In this document: piece by piece, positions 44,816 to 53,806 of the stretch
Numbering within the stretch: the first letter of the stretch is position 1
How the letters are laid out: the number at the start of each line of letters is the position of its first letter
Assembly: GCF_011388195.1 (NCBI RefSeq)
Contig: NZ_CP049990.1
Coordinates: 3,038,001 to 3,102,000, forward strand
Direction: 5' to 3'
DNA length: 64,000 nt
From: Pusillimonas sp. DMV24BSW_D
Lineage (GTDB): Bacteria; Pseudomonadota; Gammaproteobacteria; Burkholderiales; Burkholderiaceae_B
Program-made: the position numbers and the translations under genes
Notes under the pieces: model-generated
Database searches by the model: none
What the model was told of the DNA's origin: nothing
The model's input: only the letters and a program-made list of their open reading frames with translations

Positions 44816-46033
44816 TTACCTTGCGGAAACAAGCAGCTTCTCAAGCGTCGCTACGCCATTAGCCAGCCCATCCTCACACGACATGGTTTGGCCTAACTGT
44901 ACCGCTCGCCCAACAACTGCTTTGCTTTCTACAAAACAAAGCGCATCGGAAAGGCATTTCACATCCGCGCGCACCGGCGAAATTGGTGCCGACGCAACAC
45001 CTAGACGCTGCAACCGGGATGCCCAGAAATGTTGGTCACCCACAAAAGGCATAACAATTGACGGCTTACCGGCCCGCAGGGCTGAATGCGTTGTACCCGA
45101 CCCTCCATGATGAATCACCGCAGCCATTCGGGGGAAAAGCCAGTCGTGCGGCGTTTCATCGATACAAAGAATGTTATCGGGCAACGTGACTTCGCCCAAA
45201 CCATTCCATCCCCGCGCGAATATCGCGCGCCGCCCGTCTAGCGCCGCAACCATTTACTTCACAATTTTCGGCATATCGATGCCTGTCATACTGCCAAACC
45301 CCATGTAAATGGGTGCATCGCCTCGGGCAAGAAAACGGGCGAGGTCATCGGACGGGGTATAGTCGGCACCCGACCGCAGTATCCACTGACCGCACACATA
45401 GGCGTTAGCGGGCCAGTCCTTCGGGCGTGGCAGCAGCGTTGGCGAGATGCCGTAAAGCATGGAGTGGTCTGTCCACAACGTTTTCCTTGACGGCAACGCC
45501 AGCACGTTGTCCCTGGCTTGGTTCAATGCTTTCTTGAAAGCGAACCAGAACAACTGATTCGTCAGTGCAAGGCTTGCCTTATTAAGCCCGCGTGGAACCC
45601 ATGAGGGCGGCAGGAACGGCGAGGCAAACTCCCGTGATGGTGTCAGCGGAATCATCCCTGCTCCAATGGCAGGAACATCAAGACGCTCCGCAACGGAAAG
45701 CCCCACAAAACCGGCTAACCCCGACGTCACGATTGCATCGCAACCTTGGGCAACGTCTAAGGTTTGTTTCATCCATGCTGCGCTATTTTCATTCGTGAGT
45801 TTCACAAGGGCTTGTGAAGTGCTTCGTGGCCCTTTTTGCGCCCATTCTGAAAAGAGTGTTCGAACGTCACCGGACAGAGGCGAAGCAGGAATTGCGCACG
45901 TGGACGCTAGCCCAAGGGTACGGGCATCTCCAAGCAAATGCACCTCATGCCCGGCTTGGCGCAAGGCATAACTTAGCGCAATGAGTGGGCGTGTATCGCC
46001 TTCGGTGCCGTAGGTTAAAACGATAAGTTTCAT
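44816..46033 (-). pseudogene. GT1-family (UGT/MGT-like) glycosyltransferase, interrupted by one in-frame TAA
   Basis: Two open segments, 46033-45257 and 45253-44816, are in the same frame and separated by a single TAA (45256-45254). Together they give about 405 residues, the normal size of MGT/UGT-like glycosyltransferases. The N-terminal acceptor domain starts MKLIVLTYGTEGDTRPLIAL and the C-terminal donor domain has VIHHGGSGTTHSALRAGKPSIVMPFVGDQHFWA, the sugar-nucleotide motif. The TAA falls between PKIVK and MVAALDGRRAI, where relatives continue without a break, so it looks like a recent nonsense mutation (or sequencing error). It follows the DUF3325 gene by 19 bases, within the iron cluster; glycosylation of a siderophore is conceivable but unproven. 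Confidence 0.8.
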
Positions 46034-46052
46034 TGGATTTTCTGCAGACAGA

Positions 46053-46370
46053 TTAAAGCATCAACGCCGCCAATAGCGCCAGTGCGCCTGCCGAAATAAC
46101 AAGGCGCCGTGAACCGTAGGTTAGCAAAAGCGCAACAAGCATGGCCGCAACGCCCAACTCACCCACCCACATCGCCAGGCCAATGGAGGCACCTTCCTGC
46201 TGAATGGACTGTGTTGCAGCCAGCGCTAATATTACCCAGCCGGTCACTCTAAACGCCGGCGAAAAAGGCGAAGTGACAGGCCCACCAAAAACCGCTTCAA
46301 AGTGCCTCTTCATCGATAAGGCCAATAGTATGAAACCGAACAGGCACAGAGCCAGATTAGATATTGGCAT
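46053..46370 (-). CDS. DUF3325 domain-containing membrane protein
   Basis: A 105-residue hydrophobic protein with about three helices, from ATG 46370. Its sequence (FGGPVTSPFSPAFRVTGWVI) fits the DUF3325 family, which in proteobacteria occurs next to PepSY and DUF3649 genes and TonB-dependent receptors. It overlaps the PepSY gene by 14 bases. It is probably an inner-membrane accessory of iron-siderophore use; the exact role is unknown. Confidence 0.85.
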   Translation of the reverse strand: MPISNLALCLFGFILLALSMKRHFEAVFGGPVTSPFSPAFRVTGWVILALAATQSIQQEGASIGLAMWVGELGVAAMLVALLLTYGSRRLVISAGALALLAALML

Positions 46371-47955
46371 ATGACTGCTCCTTGCTCTGCGGTACCTCCT
46401 TACCGGCCGGCTTGAGTTTGGCGCTCCGGGCTCGAACGAACCATGCGGCGGTTGCCAGCACAATCGCCGCTGCCCATAAGCCAAGATCGAACCCGGCAAT
46501 TAACCAATTGCCGGTTGCAATGGTCTTGATTAAATGCGTGTCGAAATACACCAGGCCAAACACGGGAAGCAGGAAATACAGCACGGCGGTTAACGTAAGC
46601 TGTTCCACCCAGGCCTGTCGGTGCGACCTGAAGCAGGCATGAATCAAACATGCTGCCCAGGCGATGAAAAAGATACGTATTTCCCAATCGGAACGCCCCG
46701 CCATGCCTAACGGCAACAACCGGTTCGCCCAGAAATAGGCGGCCAGCGCCAGCAACAGTCCGGCAATCGTGGCCACGTTAAGGCGTTCCACCAAATAATG
46801 CCCAAAATGGCTGCCCTGCTTGCGTCGCTGCGGTGCCCGCTTGACAACCCATAACACCATGCCGGTGGCCACCATGGCGGTACCCGCCAAACCGGCAATG
46901 AAAAACAGCCAGCGCAACCAGGGCCCCGCGAACCGCAGCAAATGCAAACTGGTCAACACGTTGTAGGTGGCCGTCACCGGATCAACATCGGCCTTGGGAG
47001 TGACGTCGATCAACGCCCCGCTGGCGCCATTGAATTGCATGCGCTCGTTACGACCGCGATCCAGCAGGCTGCTTGCGCCGCGTTCACGCAATTCCACAAC
47101 AGCCTGATTCGTACCCGGCGCAGTCACCGTAATATGGTCGACGCCATGAGGCCACCGGACCTGCGCTTGCGCGATCATCGGCATAATCGGTGCCGCCGTT
47201 GCCGCTGTCGTATCGACGGTAGAAGGTAACTCAACAGCCGCCGGCCGCCCGCCCCGATCGTTAAAGTAAGCGCGCATATCGCCGTCGTATGCCGTTTGAA
47301 CACCCCAGGGCATAAGCATGAACATCAGCAAGAGCAAGCCGCTGTAGGTAATCATGAAATGAAAAGGCAGCGAGAGAACGGCCAGGGCGTTATGGGCATC
47401 CATCCACGATCGCTGCCCCTTGCGTGGCCTGAACGTGAAAAAGTCGGCAAATATTTTCTTATGCGTGATGACACCGCTTACGATGGCCACCAACATCATC
47501 ATGGTGGCGATACCCACCAGCCAGCGCGCCAGAATACGGGGTAGTCCATACAGTTCAAAATGAAACCGGTATAGGAAATTGCCCCCGCGCGACTCACGTT
47601 CAGGCAGCGGTTGTGCGGTGGACGCATCGAGCACCACCCGATGCCCACCGAACCGGCTGGGCTTCTCTCCTTTGTCGAACCATTGCACCCGCACCGCCGA
47701 ATCCCTGGGTCCGGGCAGGCTGATACTCCACTGAGAGGCATCAGGCGCGAGTGCCTGCATGGCTTCCACCGCCCGTTCGGGCGTGCGTTCGTCTGCAACA
47801 GAGCCGTGCTGTTCAGGCTGCATCCAGAAACTGATTTCGTCGCGAAAAAAACTGAGCGTGCCCGTGGCGAAAATGGCATACAACAGCCACCCAAGCAACA
47901 AGCCGGACCAAGTATGCAACCAGGCATTTGTTTGACGAAAGCCCTTGGTGTTCAT
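46357..47955 (-). CDS. PepSY-associated transmembrane protein (probable siderophore-iron reductase type)
   Basis: A 532-residue inner membrane protein with an N-terminal helix (NAWLHTWSGLLLGWLLYAIFATG), a periplasmic PepSY domain, and further helices with conserved histidines (LHTW, DAHNALAVLSLPFHFMITYSG, LTSLHLLRFAG). The PepSY_TM family often sits with ferric siderophore receptors and is thought to pass electrons to or release iron from ferric siderophores. ATG 47955 overlaps the DUF3649 stop (TGATG). An N-terminal extension of the frame is rejected. Confidence 0.88.
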   Translation of the reverse strand: MNTKGFRQTNAWLHTWSGLLLGWLLYAIFATGTLSFFRDEISFWMQPEQHGSVADERTPERAVEAMQALAPDASQWSISLPGPRDSAVRVQWFDKGEKPSRFGGHRVVLDASTAQPLPERESRGGNFLYRFHFELYGLPRILARWLVGIATMMMLVAIVSGVITHKKIFADFFTFRPRKGQRSWMDAHNALAVLSLPFHFMITYSGLLLLMFMLMPWGVQTAYDGDMRAYFNDRGGRPAAVELPSTVDTTAATAAPIMPMIAQAQVRWPHGVDHITVTAPGTNQAVVELRERGASSLLDRGRNERMQFNGASGALIDVTPKADVDPVTATYNVLTSLHLLRFAGPWLRWLFFIAGLAGTAMVATGMVLWVVKRAPQRRKQGSHFGHYLVERLNVATIAGLLLALAAYFWANRLLPLGMAGRSDWEIRIFFIAWAACLIHACFRSHRQAWVEQLTLTAVLYFLLPVFGLVYFDTHLIKTIATGNWLIAGFDLGLWAAAIVLATAAWFVRARSAKLKPAGKEVPQSKEQSYANI

Positions 47956-48260
47956 CACACGCTCCACGTTAGCAAGCCATAGATGCCCGGCACTGCAGCC
48001 ATGACGCCTGCACCCAGCCATGCGCGAGCAAGTGAGCGCGCACAGAACGCCCAAATCACAACGACGCAGTACACCGTGAAACTGAACATGGTGGCCCCCA
48101 ACACCGCCTGAGCTTTATGGGCCGGAAAGGCCAGGGCGAAACTGCCGGCATACAAGGCGCTGACGGCGTAACCGCCCACAACGGCCAACACGGCACGCGA
48201 GGCAATTTCCCATCGGTGTGAAGCAATTCCCACCGCAGTGGAGGCATTCTTTTTCTTCAT
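47955..48260 (-). CDS. DUF3649 domain-containing membrane protein
   Basis: A 101-residue protein with three helices (about 20-45, 52-75, 78-98) fitting DUF3649, the usual first gene of the DUF3649-PepSY-DUF3325 cassette. A Fur-like box lies just upstream (48265-48281), so iron-repressed transcription of the whole operon is likely. It is divergent from the response regulator gene. Confidence 0.85.
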   Translation of the reverse strand: MKKKNASTAVGIASHRWEIASRAVLAVVGGYAVSALYAGSFALAFPAHKAQAVLGATMFSFTVYCVVVIWAFCARSLARAWLGAGVMAAVPGIYGLLTWSV

Positions 48261-48264
48261 AATT

Positions 48265-48281
48265 AATGCGAATCAATATCA
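48265..48281. promoter_or_regulatory. Fur-like box between DUF3649 operon and two-component genes
   Basis: AATGCGAATCAATATCA differs at only two positions from the frequent Fur-box form AATGAGAATCATTATCA. It lies five bases from the DUF3649 start and about 60-80 bases before the response regulator gene; TATAAT at 48299-48304 may be the -10 of the latter. Confidence 0.55.
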
Positions 48282-48343
48282 AGTAGATTATCAATTGCTA
48301 TAATGCCATAGTTCCCTGACCATTTTCTGACAACACCGAGGCA

Positions 48344-49033
48344 ATGAAGCTCCTGATCGTCGAAGACCACGACCCATTAAGAACATTACTGGTTGAGCAC
48401 CTGCAACGCCGTGGTTTCGCAGTGGATTCCGCCGATACAGGCATGCAGGCTATTGCCATGATGCGGTCGTTTCAGTACAGCACCGTCATTCTTGATCTGG
48501 GCCTGCCCGACATGGACGGCCAACAACTTCTTGCCACGCGAGGTTCACACCACACCGAGCCACCCCCCTACATTGTGTTAACGGCGCGCGACGCCTTGCA
48601 AAGCAAGGTAAACAGTTTGAACGCCGGAGCCGATGATTACGTGCTGAAACCGGTAGACATTGACGAGCTGGAAGCCCGTATCCGGGCAATATTGCGCCGC
48701 GCCGGACGCAACAATACGACCCTGGTACAGGGAAATCTAGTTTTCGAGCCGCAGTCGCGTCACGCCATGGTGAATGGTGGCGTACTGACCTTAACGCGAC
48801 GTGAAACCATGCTGCTTGAAGAAATGTTGCGTTCAACACCGCGCATCGTCGTGAAAGACCACCTTGAGGAACGCATCTACTCGCATCACGAAAACGTGAC
48901 GCTCAATGCCATAGAAGTCCTGGTGTCTCGCCTGCGGCGCAAATTGAAAGCGGCGGGGGCAACTGCCTGCATTGAAACCATACGCGGCATTGGATACCGC
49001 CTGGTTCCTGAAGAACCCCATGTGCAATCGTAG
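48344..49033 (+). CDS. OmpR/PhoB-family response regulator
   Basis: A 229-residue regulator: receiver domain (1-118) with phosphorylatable Asp51 in VILDLGLPDMDG, switch residues in LTARDA and Lys in DDYVLKPVDI, then a winged-helix DNA-binding domain ending IETIRGIGYRLV. It resembles the QseB/BasR/TctD group. The histidine kinase gene overlaps its end by 14 bases. Neighbouring iron genes suggest it controls the TonB receptor or the PepSY operon, but its signal is unknown. Confidence 0.95.
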   Translation: MKLLIVEDHDPLRTLLVEHLQRRGFAVDSADTGMQAIAMMRSFQYSTVILDLGLPDMDGQQLLATRGSHHTEPPPYIVLTARDALQSKVNSLNAGADDYVLKPVDIDELEARIRAILRRAGRNNTTLVQGNLVFEPQSRHAMVNGGVLTLTRRETMLLEEMLRSTPRIVVKDHLEERIYSHHENVTLNAIEVLVSRLRRKLKAAGATACIETIRGIGYRLVPEEPHVQS

Positions 49034-50342
49034 CCTTCGGTGCCGCGTCATCATTTCCCTGCTCGTCGTGTTGATGCTGGGTTTCGGCACGCTGGCATTT
49101 AATTTTTACGACACGCGCGACCAACTGCGCCGCAGCATCATGCTGATACAGGCCCACGAAATCGGCTCCGAACTTAATTCCCATAGCGACTTCACCCAAC
49201 TGCCCACGCATTACGCCGGTGGCGAGCTTTCTTACACACTTTATTCGGCAGACGGCAAGCTGCTTTGGTATTCCGCCAATCTTGATCGCCCCAGACGATT
49301 GCACCGCGGCACACTTCAGAATGAAATCCAGCTTATTCGCACCACCGTGCGCAGCGGTCGGGGTTATGTCATTAACGCGCCGGTAACGCTAACCGATGGC
49401 GCTATCCTGATGGTAACCAAAGAGGACAAGCTGGAACGCGAATTGATCGGCAATCTGCTTTATCAACGTACCGTACGCAGTATGTTGTTGCTGATTCCTT
49501 TTTGCCTGCTTGCGGTTGGTATGCTTTACCTGCTAATGCGCTGGACATTACGCCCAATAGAAAAAGCGGCTGAGTTGGCCGAAGGCATCGGCCCCCATGT
49601 CCCTAACCGCCGCATCCCGCTGAACAAGCTGCCCGACGAAGTGCTACCCCTTGCCCGCGTTGCCAATGCGGGTCTGGATCGACTTGCCCAGGCGTACGCT
49701 TACGAGCAGCATATTGTCGGTGATGCCGCCCATGCATTGCGCACCCCCTTGGCGGTGCTGGGCCTGCGTTTACGCCAATGCAGCGATCAAGAAACCCCCA
49801 ACTGGCCCGCCATTAACCGCGAATTTGAGCGGGTACACAAGCTTGCCAATCAATTGTTATCTTTGGCCCACCAAGACAGAATCCACGCCGGCGGCCAAAG
49901 CGACAGCGATCAAACCGACCTGGCCCGCATTGTGCGAGAGGCTGCAAGCACCATGCTGCCCTTGTTCGAAATGCATGGCCGCAATATCGAATTGCACCTG
50001 ATTGACGACTTAATTGTTCAAGGCAACCCCGACCTGCTGCGCGAGGCAATACGCAACGTACTGGAAAACACTCTATACCACGGCGCGGGCCTTGTCACGA
50101 TGACGCAAACAAATGACACCACCACATCGGCAGTTCTTCGTATCACCGATGAAGGCACCGGCGTGCCGCCTGAAAGCCAGGAGGCCATGTTCGTGCGCTT
50201 TCGCAAGGGCCGTGAAAACAGCGCAGGTTCGGGGCTTGGCTTGGCCATTGTGCGGCGCACGTTGCGTAATGCCGGCGGCGATGTCCGATTTACCTGCACC
50301 CAGCCCTGCACGCTGGAAATGCAATTTCGCATTATTACTTGA
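49020..50342 (+). CDS. Sensor histidine kinase
   Basis: A 440-residue inner-membrane kinase: helix 1 (about 10-28), a periplasmic sensor of about 120 residues, helix 2 (about 155-180, MLLLIPFCLLAVGMLYLL), a HAMP-like linker, the phospho-acceptor His238 in GDAAHALRTPLAVL, and a HATPase domain with NVLENTLYHG (N box), TDEGTGVP and GSGLGLAIVRRTL. It pairs with the upstream response regulator; ATG 49020 lies within that gene. Confidence 0.95.
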   Translation: MCNRSLRCRVIISLLVVLMLGFGTLAFNFYDTRDQLRRSIMLIQAHEIGSELNSHSDFTQLPTHYAGGELSYTLYSADGKLLWYSANLDRPRRLHRGTLQNEIQLIRTTVRSGRGYVINAPVTLTDGAILMVTKEDKLERELIGNLLYQRTVRSMLLLIPFCLLAVGMLYLLMRWTLRPIEKAAELAEGIGPHVPNRRIPLNKLPDEVLPLARVANAGLDRLAQAYAYEQHIVGDAAHALRTPLAVLGLRLRQCSDQETPNWPAINREFERVHKLANQLLSLAHQDRIHAGGQSDSDQTDLARIVREAASTMLPLFEMHGRNIELHLIDDLIVQGNPDLLREAIRNVLENTLYHGAGLVTMTQTNDTTTSAVLRITDEGTGVPPESQEAMFVRFRKGRENSAGSGLGLAIVRRTLRNAGGDVRFTCTQPCTLEMQFRIIT

Positions 50343-50438
50343 AGCGCGGCGCTCCGTTTGCCTGCATGCCCCCTCTCCTTTCCGTTTTTCTTCATTTGGT
50401 CAGACTGCCGTCAGGTTGCTGTGATAATTTAAATAAAA

Positions 50439-50463
50439 GCAAATGATCACGATTCTCGTTTGC
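50439..50463. promoter_or_regulatory. Fur-like box upstream of the TonB-dependent receptor
   Basis: The 25-base dyad begins GCAAATGATCACG and ends ATTCTCGTTTGC; its arms GCAAA/TTTGC and inner GATTCTC match Fur-box spacing. It lies about 40-65 bases before the receptor start, over the likely promoter. Confidence 0.7.
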
Positions 50464-50504
50464 AATTAAATTATTACCATATTCAGTTTCCATAGAGGGG
50501 AAAA

Positions 50505-52481
50505 ATGACACATCGCCGACTCGGCTCGCAAAGTCTCGGGCTGCGCACTCTTCAGGCGGGCGCCGCCACGCTCATTACATTCAGTTTATCGGCACAGGCA
50601 CAGGAAAATAGCGTGGCCACGTTGCCTGATATTGTGGTGACTGCATCCGGATTCGAACAGATGATTGCCGATGCACCGGCCACCATCACCGTTATCCCGA
50701 AAGAGGAACTGGAAGGCAAGGCCTATCGCAACGTGACCGACGCGTTGCAGGACATTCCGGGCGTATCCATTGAAGGCGGTGCCGGCGGCAAGCTTGAAAG
50801 CACGAATATCACCATTCGCGGCATGAATGAATCGTATGTGCTGTTTCTGGTCGACGGCAAGCCGCTGGGTGCTTCATCGGAGGCTTACTACAACGGTTTC
50901 GGGGGTGGCGCGCAGGTGAACTGGCTGCCGCCTGTTTCGGCGATAGAACGCATTGAGGTCATCCGCGGCCCCATGTCGTCGCTGTACGGTTCCAGCGCCC
51001 TGGGCGGCGTGATCAACATCATTACGCAGAAAGTGTCCGACACCTGGACAGGCAGCGTTACGATGGACGGTACATTGCAAGAGCACTCCGATTCCGGCAA
51101 TTCCTACCAGGGAAATTATTACTTGAGTGGCCCATTGGTTCACGACCGCCTTGGGTTAACCCTGTACGGATCACGCTATCAGCGCCAGGAAGACAACATA
51201 CAGGCGGGATACGCCCGCCAGCGCATTATCTCCAATAATGCCCGGTTCGACTGGATCCTGAACGACAATCACAGCCTGCGTCTGGAAGCAGGTCGTACCA
51301 CCACCGACAATCGGCGCACGGAGAAATCGGGTGGCCCCAGTGATATGGATAACGAACGCGTTAACTATGGGCTGACGCATTACTGGGACTGGGGCAACAA
51401 CAGTACCGAAACCTATGTGATTAACGAAGAAGTCAAGATCGAGAACGGCACGAACGAATCGAAATACAAATCCACCATCGTTAACACCAAGACGCTTATT
51501 CCACTTGAAGCACATATGATTTCAGTGGGTGCCGAATACCGAACCGAAGAAACAGACCACGATGCAAGCCGCTTCCCCGGCTCCAAGGCACTGAAACTGA
51601 CACGCTGGCAAACCGCATTATTCGCCGAAGACGAATACAATATTACCGACAATTTCGCGCTTACTGCAGGTGTGCGCCTGGACAAAAACGAGCATTACGG
51701 CAATCACGTAACGCCGCGTATCTACGGTGTGTATCACTGGAACGATAACCTTGTGCTGAAAGGTGGCGTCAGCGGCGGCTATAAAACACCCACGTTGAAA
51801 CAATCTGATGACGGTATCGTGGAACAAGCCGGACGCGGCCGTTCGTGGGATATGGGGAACCCCAACCTCCAACCCGAAAGCAGCACCAACTACGAGTTGG
51901 GATTCGCCTGGGACACTCCGGATAACGTGAACTTCGGCCTTATGGCCTACCACACCCGGTTCAAAGACAAAATCGACAAAACCTACGTGTGCGAAACGCC
52001 CAACGGCGCCCCGCCGTCATGCACTTACAACGGCGAGACACGATACAGCATTCAGCAATACACCAATGTCGACTCGGCAACATTACAGGGTATCGAGGCC
52101 ACTTTCGGCATGCCGCTGGGCGACGTCCGGCTGACGACAAACTATACGTACTCCGACAGCAAGATCACCAGCGGTGAGGACAAAGGCCAGGCGCTGAACA
52201 ACACCCCGCGCCACATGTTCAATATCGGCCTGAACTGGAATCCCAATGCCAGGCTGGGCGTCTGGGGCAAACTGAAATTCAAGAGCAATACGATTGACGG
52301 CGGCGACGACCGGATTCCGTCTTATACCTTGATCGACGTTGGTGCAACATACCAGTTCAACCAGAACCTGAGCGGTTTCCTGGGCGTTTACAACGTGTTG
52401 GACAAACAGGTGGGGAGCGAACTGTATGGCAAAACGCTGGACGGCAGAAGATACTATGCCGGCCTGACGATGGGTTTCTGA
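50505..52481 (+). CDS. TonB-dependent outer membrane receptor, siderophore type
   Basis: A 658-residue precursor with a signal peptide (cleavage after SAQAQ, about residue 33). The TonB-box/plug region begins LPDIVVTASGFEQ; the plug has DALQDIPGVSIEGG, INWLPPV-like segments and ERIEVIRGPMSSLYGSSALGGVINIIT, and a 22-strand barrel ends LDGRRYYAGLTMGF with terminal Phe. The closest style is the CirA/BfrA/FepA-like catecholate siderophore receptors. It sits under a Fur box and next to a two-component system. The last 28 bases overlap the convergent AraC-Ogt gene. The exact ligand is unknown. Confidence 0.93.
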   Translation: MTHRRLGSQSLGLRTLQAGAATLITFSLSAQAQENSVATLPDIVVTASGFEQMIADAPATITVIPKEELEGKAYRNVTDALQDIPGVSIEGGAGGKLESTNITIRGMNESYVLFLVDGKPLGASSEAYYNGFGGGAQVNWLPPVSAIERIEVIRGPMSSLYGSSALGGVINIITQKVSDTWTGSVTMDGTLQEHSDSGNSYQGNYYLSGPLVHDRLGLTLYGSRYQRQEDNIQAGYARQRIISNNARFDWILNDNHSLRLEAGRTTTDNRRTEKSGGPSDMDNERVNYGLTHYWDWGNNSTETYVINEEVKIENGTNESKYKSTIVNTKTLIPLEAHMISVGAEYRTEETDHDASRFPGSKALKLTRWQTALFAEDEYNITDNFALTAGVRLDKNEHYGNHVTPRIYGVYHWNDNLVLKGGVSGGYKTPTLKQSDDGIVEQAGRGRSWDMGNPNLQPESSTNYELGFAWDTPDNVNFGLMAYHTRFKDKIDKTYVCETPNGAPPSCTYNGETRYSIQQYTNVDSATLQGIEATFGMPLGDVRLTTNYTYSDSKITSGEDKGQALNNTPRHMFNIGLNWNPNARLGVWGKLKFKSNTIDGGDDRIPSYTLIDVGATYQFNQNLSGFLGVYNVLDKQVGSELYGKTLDGRRYYAGLTMGF

Positions 52482-53338
52482 GCCGGCCCCGACATGCCCG
52501 GCAGCGTTTCACCACCGGGCATGCTTTCCCAGGCCTGAACCATGACCTTCCTGGCCGGGCCCCAGCGATAACCACCCAGCGCGCCGCTTTGTTGGATGAC
52601 CCGATGACAGGGAATCAGTAACGCAATGGGGTTGGCGCCTATGGCGTTACCCACCGCGCGTGCCGCCTTGGGCGAGCCTACCCACTGAGCAACTTGGGTA
52701 TAGCTGGTTATCGCACCAGGCGGTATTTTCAGCAATGCACGCCATACGGCAACTTGAAAATTGGTACCGGCCACATGCAGCGAAAGCGGGCCTGGCTTTT
52801 CCAGCTTAGTACGGCCAAAAATGGCGTCAATGACGTATTGTGTCGACGCGGCATTTTCGTTGATTGTGCTTAACGGCCAGGCATGATGCAGGTCAGCCAG
52901 CAGTTCTGCCTTACTGTTGAAATTCACAAACCCTGCTCGACACACGCCGCGCGGCGTGACAGCAACAAACATGTGCCCCAGCGGTGTCGCGTGGATGCCG
53001 TACTGTATCTGTACCTGCTTTCCCTTGTTCTTGAACTCACCGGGCGTTACCGCTTCAAGCTGCACAAAATGATCGTGCAACCTTGAACTTCCGCTTAAAC
53101 CCAACTCATGGGAAACGTCAAGCAAAGAACGGGAGTTCGCCAGCAACGCTTTGCCCCGCTCCAAGGTCAGAAGCTGCAAAAAACGCTTGGGTGTCGTGCC
53201 AGCCCAACGACAAAAGAGCCGCTGAAAATGGTATGGACTGAGATGCACGTGAGCGGCAACCTCTTCCAAACTGGGTTGGTCAGCCGCCCTATCAATTAAA
53301 TAGTCCATCGCGCTGGCGATGCGGTCGTAATCCGACAT
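52454..53338 (-). CDS. AraC-type HTH / methylated-DNA-protein-cysteine methyltransferase fusion
   Basis: A 294-residue two-domain protein. Residues 1-105 are an AraC helix-turn-helix pair (PSLEEVAAHVHLSPYHFQRL). The C-terminal part is an O6-alkylguanine-DNA alkyltransferase with FQVAVWRALLKIPPGAITSY, the arginine finger ARAVGNAIGANPIA and the acceptor Cys in LIPCHRVI. It matches Ada without the N-terminal zinc-Cys domain that senses methylphosphotriesters, so induction must work differently from E. coli Ada. AGAGG lies ahead of ATG 53338; a TTG two codons earlier is rejected. Confidence 0.92.
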   Translation of the reverse strand: MSDYDRIASAMDYLIDRAADQPSLEEVAAHVHLSPYHFQRLFCRWAGTTPKRFLQLLTLERGKALLANSRSLLDVSHELGLSGSSRLHDHFVQLEAVTPGEFKNKGKQVQIQYGIHATPLGHMFVAVTPRGVCRAGFVNFNSKAELLADLHHAWPLSTINENAASTQYVIDAIFGRTKLEKPGPLSLHVAGTNFQVAVWRALLKIPPGAITSYTQVAQWVGSPKAARAVGNAIGANPIALLIPCHRVIQQSGALGGYRWGPARKVMVQAWESMPGGETLPGMSGPAQKPIVRPA

Positions 53339-53423
53339 GCTCAAGCCTCTTTAGTGCTTCCACAGAAACGATATTAAAAACGTAATCGCCCAACGCCAAC
53401 CCGAATCTTGCTGAGTTCAGCGG

Positions 53424-53454
53424 AAATAAAAAAGGGAACCCATCACGGATTCCC
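53424..53454 (-). terminator. Rho-independent terminator (minus strand)
   Basis: On the minus strand GGGAATCC...GGGTTCCC forms a hairpin (53454-53434) followed by at least six T with one interruption (53433-53424). It lies about 75 bases beyond the DUF1328 gene stop and before the AraC-Ogt start, and would end the DUF1328 transcript. Confidence 0.75.
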
Positions 53455-53527
53455 TATACCTGAGCGTTTGTGCGCCTGGCAGTTCAGCAGCCGGCAGTTT
53501 TTCAACGCCGGCCCGATACAACCGACG

Positions 53528-53686
53528 TTATCCGCCGCGACCAAAGAAGAAAGACACAATTGCCAAAATAATAAAGACCACAAAGATTATTTTTGCAATG
53601 TTCGCAGCCCCGGCGGCAATGCCGCCAAAGCCCAATACCGCGGCAATAATTGCAATAATGAAAAAGCCAATTGCGTAACCAAGCAT
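53528..53686 (-). CDS. DUF1328 family small membrane protein (YtjA-like)
   Basis: A 52-residue protein, almost wholly two hydrophobic helices, from ATG 53686 with AAGGGGAATT upstream to TAA at 53530. The sequence starts [20 protein letters not shown], continues [20 protein letters not shown] and ends FFFGRGG, the conserved DUF1328 pattern. These abundant small proteins are stress- or stationary-phase-linked in proteobacteria, function unknown. It stands alone with its own terminator. Confidence 0.9.
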   Translation of the reverse strand: MLGYAIGFFIIAIIAAVLGFGGIAAGAANIAKIIFVVFIILAIVSFFFGRGG

Positions 53687-53806
53687 TTTAATTCCCCTTC
53701 TTGTTTAATTGACCCGCAATTCATACTAGCAATTATTTGGTAGCTTGCTCACTAAAGTTACAAATTTTTGATAATTCTAGTTATTCGACATATTTAATCG
53801 CATCAC

